Shown: positions 53,031 through 62,290 of the stretch, in pieces
Numbering within the stretch: position 1 is the stretch's first letter
Layout: every line of letters starts with the position of its first letter
Source: Brachypterus glaber
Lineage: Eukaryota > Arthropoda > Insecta > Coleoptera > Kateretidae
Direction of reading: 5' to 3'
NCBI GenBank assembly: GCA_958510825.1
Contig: OY294044.1
Coordinates: 39,667,816 to 39,731,815, forward strand
Length of the DNA: 64,000 nucleotides
Notes under the pieces: generated by a model
The model's input: the letters and a program-made list of their open reading frames with translations, nothing else
Database searches by the model: none
What the model was told of the DNA's origin: nothing
Translations under genes and position numbers: made by a program

Positions 53031-54627
53031 TATTATATTTGATAAAGAACAAGAAAAAGAATTTAAATAAATAATTTTCAATGAAATCGTGTTTTTAAAT
53101 TGTTTTATAATTTTTTATTCTTTTTAGTCATTATAATATTAATATATACCTAACAGATGTGTAAGATAAGAATACTTAAGCTGAGCGACCCCAAAAACTA
53201 TAATTCCCGGAATCAAAGCAAACTTGCTAAGCATGCAAAGACTTTAATAATTATTATAGTGTTCACTATGATATCAGCAATCCTAAAATTGTTTTAGAAC
53301 CACTGTAGTTCATATGTTTAACTAAACATTGACAAGAAAATCAAAATGTGAAGGATATAATATACTGGTCAACTTAAAACACCCTGAGGTGGTAAAAATT
53401 GATATAGAAATATTGTCTTTAAAGTAAGTAGGATAATATTTCATTAAAGTTGCTATTATACTTTTATACTTTTCTATTCTGGCTGTTATTTAAGTCTAGT
53501 TTCGTTTTAATAGACACTAAAGTAAAGGTATTATACCAGTCCAACAATTGCACTAAAATCGTAGTTTACTGCTTTTTTCTCAAAAATTAAAAACGATAGG
53601 TAAATTTTCCAAATGCTGTCAGAATCTACACAAAAAATACTATAAGAATCGATTTTTAGTTTTTCTTTTAAGTAGTTGGTGTTGATCGTGATGCCTCCTG
53701 AAGAGTTGTTACCAATATCTTCCAAAGCCCATACCCTGTAGTACCAAGATCCATTGTTTGTTTCTGATGCCCTTTCTTTAAAACCTAATCATATCCGGGG
53801 ATCACTGTGTTAGGTTTTTGAGAAAAAGAACAGGATGCCAAAAAAAATCACAAATTTCATAAAATGTAAAAAAATCACTTTATTTCGTAAATGGCAAAAA
53901 GTATAATAATATTATGCTTTGAAATGTGTTTATTTATATAACTGGGTTTTGAGGATTTTTGTTTCAGATTTTTAAAAATAAATTAACGGTTTTAGTCCAG
54001 TCAAATAACGAGAAATTCCTGTGTTAAAATGTACACGGGCTGATATTTTAAAGGGTAGTAGTGGATAGTAACAGAACACTCGTGTTAGTTTTTTCACCGC
54101 ATGATTTGCGTAAGGGGTGTCCGCTATCTTGAAATTTAGAGGTGAGTGCGGTTATCTCGCTAAATATGGATCTTACGATAAAAATGCATGTAACCAATTT
54201 TGTTAAGGAGAAAATTTCCAACAATTTTTGTTTGGATCATTTTTTTCTTAAATTAATAACAATCGAGTTATAAATATTCAAAAATGGCCATGTCGAGGAT
54301 GAAATAGTTTTTTTCGATTTTCAGCCAAATTATTCATCGGAGGATGAGCAAACTTGTAGATCTTGAAATTCTCTTTAAGTTTTATATACTATGCATTTTC
54401 ATAAGTATTTTTTTTTACGGTTACAGTGGTCGCTGAAAGTCGAGTTGCGCCCTCTGTAACCGTGCCAAAGAACCTATGAAAATTTATAATATATGACACT
54501 TATAGAGGATTTCAAGAGCTACAAGTTTGCCCATAACTTTTACCGTCCAATGAATAATTTGGCTAAAAAATAGAAAAAAAAAACTATTTCACCTCCAACA
54601 TGGCTATTCTTAAATTAACTTGATTGA

Positions 54628-55340
54628 TAAGATAAGATAAGATAACTTTATTTCCATTTAAATTTTTACAAATTGTTGGATAATGTCAAAAAAATATATA
54701 ACTAATGTAAACATCTGTAACATATACACACTTATATAAAATATCACAATTTATTTAATTGTTAAAATCAAAATATTCCTGCAATCCAAAAAAGGGATTG
54801 TGAATAAAAAATCTTTTTGGCTCAATTTTAAATTTGTCCCTGCCCTTTTGCAGCTCTTTTATAGAGGCTGGAAACTTATTATAGATCCGAATGGCCATAT
54901 ACTGGGGTGACTTTTCGAAGGTAGCAGTTCTATGGGAAGGAATACTAAATTGCTGGGTATATCTCGTAGACGCAGCTCTATTTATTGAGCCGTTTGTAGT
55001 AAAAAGTTCAGGAGAATTTTTCGCTAACAGAACCATGTTGTACAAATATAATGAATATACAGTCATTATATTGGGCTTGGTAAAAATAGGTGCTGTGTGT
55101 TCCAGATATCCCACATTGCTCATAACACGCATTAAGCGTTTTTGAGCAAGTAGTATTCTCTCTAGGTTTGCGGATGATCCCCAAATTGTTAATCCGTAGT
55201 TTAGGTAGCTTTGAACGTAGGCAAAATAGAACATTTTAAGTAGATTTAGTGATACTTTTTCTTTTAACAGTCTTACGGCGTACAGTGCACTATTTATTCG
55301 TTTCGTGACACTGAAGCCTAAAGTGGAATCCATATTTATA
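54628..55340 (-). pseudogene. 5'-truncated LINE, RT C-terminal part only
   Basis: The open frame 55333-54755 (192 residues: MDSTLGFSVTKRINSALYAV, YVQSYLNYGLTIWGSS, LLAQKRLMRVMSNVGY) is the thumb and C-terminal region of a CR1/Jockey-like reverse transcriptase. It ends FFGLQEYFDFNN. A tail of GATAA units (54628-54650, i.e. TTATC on the minus strand) follows the AATAAA-like end. The catalytic domain is absent, so this is a dead-on-arrival copy. It is related in type to 23195-24129. Confidence 0.88.
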
Positions 55341-55562
55341 CCGAGAAATTTTGTATTTTATTTGTATATTTTTTTTTAAGGGGGTTACAAACTTAATTTA
55401 AAAATGTCTTGCAAATTAAATTTTTATCAAAATTTGTTAAAAATCTAATTTTAATTGGTATAAATAAAAATAAAAAAACTAAGAAAATCGCATTTTATAG
55501 AATAAAAAAAAATAATATTATGGTCCAAAAGAAAATTTCATGTGCGTTAAAATTACAGGTTC

Positions 55563-56843
55563 CAGGGCCCTGACGGGTAGGGTCTTTTACAGCGCCGGAG
55601 AAAATCGCGCCTGGTTTACCGCGCCGCCCATTACCGCACCACCCTTTTCCGCGCCAGCCCTTTACCGCGCCGACCGTAACCGCGCCTAGGACATTTCCGC
55701 GTCTATGTTAACTTTAGGTTCAACTTATTTTGGTATGTAATTTCTATAGTGTTCGATTTTATTTTTATTAGTGAAACAACATTTATTTAACAAAAAATTT
55801 ATTTTTTAATTTAACAATAAATATAATAATTTATATAAATTTTGAACAATGCCTTTCAACCAACCAACCAACCAACAACCAAACGATATAGCCAAATCTT
55901 TATTTCTAATGCTTTTGATAATTTCTATCGACATTGTAACTTAACTGATACTCTTTCTTTTGTGTACTAAATAAATATTTCGATTAAAGAAATACTATTT
56001 AGGTACATATACTAAAACTCATCGCATCGCATTCCCCTTGATTTCTGTTGTTCCGGGTCAGAACAAGTTCTCTTACCCGGATATGATTTGTTTTTGTCCA
56101 AATATATTTGTTTGTTGAATTTGTCCTTTGTAGGACCAAAAGGTGAGGTTTTTTTTTTGGGGGGGAATCTATTTTGGTGTCGTTTTTTTTCTGTCCTCAG
56201 TGTTATTGTTGTGCTGTGCTGTGTGCTGACCAAATCATTAACGGATCTTTTCAGACCTTTTTTTTTCTAAAAATAAAATTTACAATTAACATAGAGTGTG
56301 TTAGGACGTTACATTTAAAAGAAAAATTGAATTAAAAATTGTATAAATAAAACATAGAAATAAATAAATAAATAATTAATTAAATAAGTAAAAACTGGTC
56401 TGCTTAAAATGTAATTTAAAAGTGAACAATGGACAGAACAGTATTGATAAAAAGACATTTAAAACTAAAACTCAATAAAAAATAGCACAAAAAACACGTG
56501 TATATAAATCGAAAAAAATCACACAAAAAAAAAACATGAAAAAATAATATAACAATAAATTAAAACTGGGTATTTTATAATTTGAAAAATTCCAAAACCT
56601 AAATCCTTTTTTAAGTCGAACTAACAAAATAAAATCGGCAGATTTTGATGTATTCATAAAAATTTTAATGAGATATTGGCCATGGCGCGGTATGGACGGC
56701 GCGGTAATGGACGACGCGGTAGATGATGGTGCGGTAGTGACCACGGCGCGGTAAAGTCCTAGGCGCGGTAATTGACGGCGCGGTAAAGGACGGCGCGCTA
56801 AATGTAGGCGCGGTAAATTTGGCGCTGTTGGCGCCCGGCCCTG
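55563..56843. mobile_element. 1.28-kb element with GC-rich subterminal 10-mer arrays
   Basis: Short inverted ends CAGGGCC (55563, and inverted at 56843). The left subterminal region (about 55606-55705) has six to seven copies of TTACCGCGCC spaced about 15-17 bp. The right region (56684-56821) has nine copies of the complement GGCGCGGTAA with small changes. The interior is AT-rich. A minus-strand frame at 56233-56012 (73 residues, basic) is unrecognised and may be a remnant. CAGGG-type ends recall hAT elements, but I found no matching 8-bp target duplication. Confidence 0.8.
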
Positions 56844-57037
56844 ACTACATTATAGAGCTATCATGTCAAAACTTAAGCACATTCTCTAAAATTTGTTTTT
56901 TTGTTTTTATTATATAGATATAAATTGTATTTTATATTAATGATACTTTTATAATATTGCACCTATATTGAAATTGTATTATAAAGTGGGATATCCCGTA
57001 ATAAAGAACTTAACTTAACTATATTATAGTATATACC

Positions 57038-57258
57038 GGGTGAGTTTTATTTATGTTCACCCCCAAAATTAAGATTAATCTTTATTCGATAAAAACTAAA
57101 CTTGGGTGATTTATATAATTTTACATTGGCTATAAAATGGTGGATTTATTTTTTTTTGTTTCACTTTCAGTTTCGCCAGTGGCATTTATATGTTTTTTTT
57201 TAAATGTGTCAAACACCCTGTAATTTTTTATATTTTTAAATTCAGCCGATAATGCTAT
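57038..57258. repeat. Dispersed repeat family D, third copy
   Basis: ACCGGGTGAGTTTTATTTAT, GGCTATAAAATGG and ACACCCTGTAATTTTTTATA follow the order of 11675-12190. It directly abuts the next palindrome at 57259. Confidence 0.65.
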
Positions 57259-57580
57259 GTACCGGGTGATCCAAAGTTCGCGACCCAATCAGTTTTCTCC
57301 GAAACGGTAAAAGTTATGGACAAAATTTTATTGGGTTCTTCACCTAAGCTACAAATTAAGGTGGATTTAAGATTTTCAGTTTATAGAATTACGGGCGAAG
57401 CGATAGTCACTTTTTTAATTTTTAGTGGCATGTATAGGAAAACTAACTTAAATCGAATAATATTTTAATTTTATATATTTATCACACAAAGTCTTTAATA
57501 TACACACAAGCATTAAGAAGTTATTTTCTAAATAATATTTTTCACCTTATGTCAAGTTATTTTAAACGAAAAAACAGACA

Positions 57581-57655
57581 GTCAATGGTTCAGTTGGTTT
57601 AGGCAGTAAATTAATTAATCCCCAGTAATGGTCTGGGTTCAAATCTCAACAGCGT
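57581..57655 (+). ncRNA. tRNA-like (SINE-head) sequence, left arm
   Basis: A box TGGTTCAGTTGG (57586-57597) and B box GGTTCAAATCT (57636-57646) are about 40 bp apart, as in tRNA genes. A TGGG/CTCA T-stem can form. The acceptor stem is not convincing, so I call this a tRNA-derived promoter, not a tRNA. Confidence 0.55.
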
Positions 57656-58489
57656 AATTATTTTTTTTTATTAATAATATTTAAGTTTTTATTATTATTT
57701 TTTAATAGTATTAGTTTTTTTTGTGGTTATCAATGTTCCATTAATTTTATTATACAGGGTATTTGTAGATTTTAAGACAATAAATATTTCAATCGTTTTA
57801 AATATAAAAATTAAGAGCCAACACAATTTAAAATTTTAATTGACTACTAAAATTAAAGAACTTTCAATTTCAGGTTTAGACCGTGTAGATAGGTCGTTAG
57901 TTTTATTTCTAGTAAATTCTCTATATTTTTTAATGCATTTTACCGCAAAAAAGTCCTAAGCGATAACAAAATTTTTTAAGGGAAATAAATTTTATTAAAC
58001 AAACCTAATAAGATATGTATTTGGAACTTTTTAAAAGTGCCAAGTGCCCCAAAACGGTGTTAACGTTTTTTACTTAGAACAACAAATTTCATAATTTCAT
58101 ATTTTATCTTATTTTAGGAGTTTCGTGTAGAAGAATGCTCTCTTTCGGGTTTAGACGTTGATGGATTTAATACAATAACCAATAATCCACATACATGGTC
58201 TAAGCCCGAAAATAAATTTTCTTTTAATTTTAGTGGTGGTAAAATTTTAAAATTTTAAATTATGTTGAAGTTTCATTAGGATGCCTAGTGTTCTGCCCGA
58301 GGTTCTACCTTTATTTTATTTTAGAGGTCTTATCCCCAAAGTTATTTATTAGGCTGAGTAGATTACCACCCTATTTTTTCAGAATAAAAAAATAGAGGTG
58401 GCGCACAGCCAGGGCCGTAGCCAAGGGGGATAGGGGAAACCACCCCCACCTATCTTAAAATCAGAAAATTTTGCATATTTTATGGGTTA

Positions 58490-58638
58490 ACACGTTTACT
58501 GCCAAGGGTAAATTAGTTGTCTGCTCGCTGACGCAATGTTGCGTAAATTAATACGGTTAAAATAAGTATTCTCGTAGTGAGCCTCCAGCACCAGACTGCC
58601 AACTATTATCAATTATCTCGTATTTGGCAGTCAACGTA
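58490..58638. mobile_element. TTAA-flanked MITE, second copy type
   Basis: TTAACACGTTTACTGCCAAG at the left and, inverted, TTAATACGTTGACTGCCAAA at the right. The TTAA duplication and terminal pattern match the MITE before exon 4, suggesting one piggyBac-like family. Confidence 0.75.
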
Positions 58639-59664
58639 TTAAAGACAAAAAAGTTGTAATTTTAGACTAACTAATTAAGTGGAAACGTTCTTTTTTTTTG
58701 GTCATCAAATTTTTTGTCAAGGGAATAAAAGTTGTAATTTTAGACTAAAAAAAAATGTAAGTTTCGACCTTTCCCCCCCACTAAAGCTTCTTCGCTAGGG
58801 ACCTGTAATTTTAGCAGTAGTGAATTTTGAAATTAGAAAAAGTTGTATATTTCATGGGTTAAAAATATAAAAGTTGTAATTCTAGCAGAAGTGGGGCGTT
58901 TTTTTTTAGTCATAAACTTTTTTGTTGAAGGTAAGGAATTTGTAATTTTAGACTAAAAAAGTTTTGATTTTCGACCTTTTTCCCTCCCTCACTAAATCTT
59001 TTTCGCTACAGTCAGTTTTTGTAAAACATCGTTTTTCAGATTTATTTTTTTTAAGCCTATTATAAATATATAAAATGGGTTTTTGCACATTATAGTGATC
59101 TAGGATAAATAGGGAAGAAAATTCAACATTTTGATGTTATCCCAAAAGTTTGCTAAAAATAGCCCTTTCAATTTTAATTCTTCTACAAGGCAGTCCTAAA
59201 ATAAGAAAAAAGACATCCGTTTTTTCCTATGAAAATATTAAACATTAACATAATTTTTTGGCACTTGGCTTTTTGTTAAAGAATGCATTTTAAAAAGGTG
59301 ATAAGTTTCAAATAGCTTATTAGGTTGGTTTAATGAAATTGATTTTAATAAAAAAATTATGTGTTATTACTTAGACCTTTTTTGCGCTAAAATGCATTAA
59401 AAAAATATAGACAATTTACTACAAATGAAACTAAAAATCCATCTACACGGTCTAAAAAGTAAAAGTTCTTTTAATTTTAGTGATCAATTAAAATTTTAAA
59501 TTGTGTTGACTCAATTTTATATTTAAAACGATTGAAGTATTTGATTGATTAAACTAATCTACAAATACCCTGTATAATAAAATTAATAGAACATTGATAA
59601 ACCACAAAAAAACTAATACTATTAAAAAATAACAAAAACTTAAATAATATTAAAAAAAAAGTAG

Positions 59665-59745
59665 TTCCGCTGTTGAGATTTGAACCCACACCATTTTTGG
59701 AGGTTGAACTTTCTTTTGTGCCTAAACCAACTGAACCACCGACTC
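59665..59745 (-). ncRNA. tRNA-like (SINE-head) sequence, right arm
   Basis: The inverted counterpart: A box TGGTTCAGTTGG at 59738-59727 and B box GGTTCAAATCT at 59686-59676, both unchanged while the bases between them differ strongly from the left copy. The two arms would transcribe towards each other. Confidence 0.55.
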
Positions 59746-60348
59746 TCTTTTTTTCGTTTAAAATAACTTGACTTAAGGTAAAAAATAATATTTAGGAAAT
59801 AACTTCTTAACGCTTCTGTGTATATTAAAGACTTTGTGTGATAAATATATAAAATTAAAATATTATTCTATTTAAGTTAGTTTTCCTATACATGCCACTA
59901 AAAATTAAAAAAGTGACTATCGCTACGCCCGTAATTCTATAAACTGAAAATCTTAAATCCACCTTAATTTGTAGCTTAGGTGACCCCATCGAAGAACCCG
60001 ATAAAATTTTGTCCATAACTTTTACCGTTTCGGAGAAAACTCATTGGGTCGGGAACTTTGGATCACCCGGTACAAAAAACTGATTGTTTTTTTTTTACTT
60101 TTTTTTTCGTTTTTATTTTTATCGTATAATAACAAGATATATATAACTTACCTTGTTTTTACTTACTTAAGCTTAAAAAAAAATAAAAAAACTTATATTA
60201 AAATAAAAACTTGATTAGTGATAGCGAATTGAAGCTAAAAAAACGATTTTTTGCCCGCACTCTATTTTTTTTATGTCCATGTAAACTTCATTTGTATTTT
60301 TCCGCTATTTTTCTTATACTAAAATTTATGATTTACTTTGAAGATTAA

Positions 60349-60486
60349 GGCCCAGTTTATCAGTGTACAGTTAAAACCTTATCTAAAAGATAAAGTCTCA
60401 GTTAAGAGCAAATTCTGGATTTTGGTTGGAGTTGCTATGGTTATTACGTGTCAGCTAAATTTAGCTGCACTTTGATAAACCCAGCC
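60349..60486. mobile_element. 138-bp PIF/Harbinger-like MITE
   Basis: Ends GGCCCAGTTTATCA and TGATAAACCCAGCC with TAA on both sides (60346-60348, 60487-60489). A 3-bp TAA duplication fits PIF/Harbinger. It is non-coding. Confidence 0.75.
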
Positions 60487-60681
60487 TAAGTAAGTAAAAG
60501 GAAGGTAAATTATGCGTATCTCGTTTCACGGTGGGCTTTAAGTATACGTACATGAAAAAATCGAAAACCTCAAAACTGACAACAGAATTTTGTATAATGT
60601 TTTCAGAATAACCTGTTCGTTGAGAAAAAAAATCGAAGGTGTAGCCGTTTTTTATATTCATCAAAAATTAGTATATAAGTA

Positions 60682-60910
60682 TACCGGGTGTTTTTCAAAG
60701 ATGACTCGCCCCTATAACTTTTATGTTCCTAGAGATAAAAAAATAAAATTTACAGTCTATAAGACCTTATTTTGAACTATATCACTTAACTTTTTCTGTA
60801 TATTTTTATATATTTAGATTCTCCATTGAATTCTGTGTATTATCCTTTTTGTCAGATTTTGACAGCTTTTGTCATTTTTTAAATAAAATTTTGTTTTAGA
60901 TTTTTTTTTA
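60682..60910. repeat. Dispersed repeat family D, fourth copy
   Basis: ACCGGGTGTTTTTCAAAGAT at the start, a TGTATATTTTTATATATTTA block and the TTTTGACAGCTTTTGTCATT tail. It is followed by a GTTCAAG-type MITE end (61041-61065) and by non-coding sequence to 61416. Confidence 0.6.
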
Positions 60911-61416
60911 TCTGAAAAGTCACTAAATCTGTTCATGTTGGATTAATCACTGAAAAATACGCAACCTCCTGTAACGCTATTTTGCTATACCATTGACATG
61001 GGCGTAACACTCCACAATGACCCCCACCCCCCTCTAGGAGCGTTATGTAATACTTGAACGTTCCCTTTACAATGATACCAAAAAGTTAATATTTATTTTT
61101 ATTATCTCTTTAAAATAACATAAAGGAGGATATCGGGTTTTTGGCCACACGCCGTCGTTCATAAGATTTTGCACACACGCGGGTCTTTAAAAAAGACCTT
61201 ATTTTCCAAACTGTTACATCCCAAACCATTCCGGAACACCTTCAAAATAGCTTCCGAATAGATAAATTTTGGTGACATTTGATGACTTTTTCAAAAAGAA
61301 AAAAAAAATCTGACAACGGGGCTTACATTATTAAGTAAATCACCTAGTCATTTTTCACATCACAAATAACTTATGTGTCAATAAATTATTGAAATAATAG
61401 TTATTTATGGTACTAG

Positions 61417-61508
61417 TGGGTAAAGTAAGATATTGCCCATGAGAAAATTAACCTGCGAGGCGTCAGCCAAGCAGGTTAATTTTCTAGAGGGCAATATCGG
61501 TTTACCCA
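61417..61508. repeat. 92-bp hairpin with 38-40 bp arms
   Basis: TGGGTAAAGTAAGATATTGC...TTAACCTGC is mirrored by GCAGGTTAATTTTC...TTTACCCA around a 14-base loop (GAGGCGTCAGCCAA). Arm identity is high apart from a 2-bp length change. Possibly a tiny MITE, or part of the retrotransposon border that follows. Confidence 0.8.
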
Positions 61509-61529
61509 TGACTGCCATGCAAGGTTTTA

Positions 61530-62060
61530 TCCAATAAATAGCTTAGGAATTAATATTTTTATTAATAATTTTAATGACATTTACAAGAAAATAATTTGAC
61601 AATTGACAGTTGAGAGGGTAAAATAAATAAATATCTACTCAATAAAGTAAAAGCCACGCGGGGGTTATTATTGACTTTATCTATTTAAAATAAAGCTGGT
61701 GTCCAAACGGCTCAAGTGATGTTAAGGGTTGACTGTATTAAATTCGTTACCTTAGAAAATATGTGAAGTGATGTGTGTAGGTGCACCTGTTAAATCCTCG
61801 TAACGAATCTCCATAGGCTGATTCGAGTTTGTGTGTAATTTCCACGAATAAATAGTCGCCCTTTGCTTTTGGCAATTACTGTTTACATTTAGAATGTTGC
61901 ATATTTTTTATACCGGCCACGATATCGAATCAATGAGACGCGTAAACCGTCGCTTATTGTGCTAATTACTTGACTGACTTGACGCGTGCCGAGGTATCTT
62001 TACCGAGCACGCATTTTGGAAATATGGGTCATTCCATACAGAGAGGCACAATTTTGTACA
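61530..62060 (-). repeat. 3' LTR of the BEL/Pao element (low-coordinate end uncertain)
   Basis: On the minus strand a polypurine tract GGGGGGGAG (62068-62061) is followed by TGTACAAAATTGTGCC at 62060, a standard LTR start. A TATA box (GGTATAAAAAATATG) lies near 61910 and an AATAAA near 61557. The low-coordinate end lies between about 61510 and 61740; the partner LTR is outside the window. 62061-62290 is the 3' untranslated part. Confidence 0.65.
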
Positions 62061-62290
62061 CTCCCCCCCGATGAATGGACCCGGTCCATTCATGACTACT
62101 AATAAAAAAAACTATTTAGTAGCAAAAAACAAAATAAAGATAAACGATAAAAATAAAAAAAGTAATCGCATTATCCTGCAATGAGGTAAATAACCCAAAT
62201 TAGTTAATAATTAATTATACTAATACTAAAATTCCCCAACTTCTAAATCTAAAAATATAAACTAAAGTTAAAGTTAAAGAATGATTGGTC

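Larger units (their letters stand above)
51684..53809. mobile_element. 2.1-kb inverted-repeat element with nested insertions
   Basis: CACAGTGATCCCCGGATATG at 51684 is mirrored exactly at 53809. The arms continue for about 160-200 bp (AAAGAAAGGGCATCAGA, GGATCTTGGTAGTACAGGG, GATCAACACCA[GA]CTACTTAA). The interior holds a 235-bp hairpin (52160-52395) and the Penelope-like tandem (52773-53030). A 64-residue frame at 53725-53531 (minus) runs from the right arm inward; I do not recognise it. Confidence 0.8.
57259..60073. mobile_element. 2.8-kb palindrome with tRNA-like boxes in both arms
   Basis: GTACCGGGTGATCCAAAGTT at 57259 is mirrored by AACTTTGGATCACCCGGTAC at 60073. Arms of about 800 bp (to about 58062 and from about 59250) match through CGAAACGGTAAAAGTTATGG, TTTTCCTATACATGCCAC and AACCTAATAAG. 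The inner 1.2 kb includes a TTAA-flanked MITE and further repeat pieces. Each arm has a pol III-type A box and B box (separate entries). Arms have diverged by many substitutions, so the palindrome is old. There is no transposase ORF. Confidence 0.88.

Noticed and set aside
55563..56843. Firm assignment to the hAT superfamily
   Set aside because: The CAGGG-type ends fit, but the 8 bp on each side (ACAGGTTC and ACTACATT) do not match.
57581..57655. Functional tRNA gene
   Set aside because: A and B boxes are good, but no matching acceptor stem or clear anticodon arm is visible; kept only as a tRNA-like promoter.
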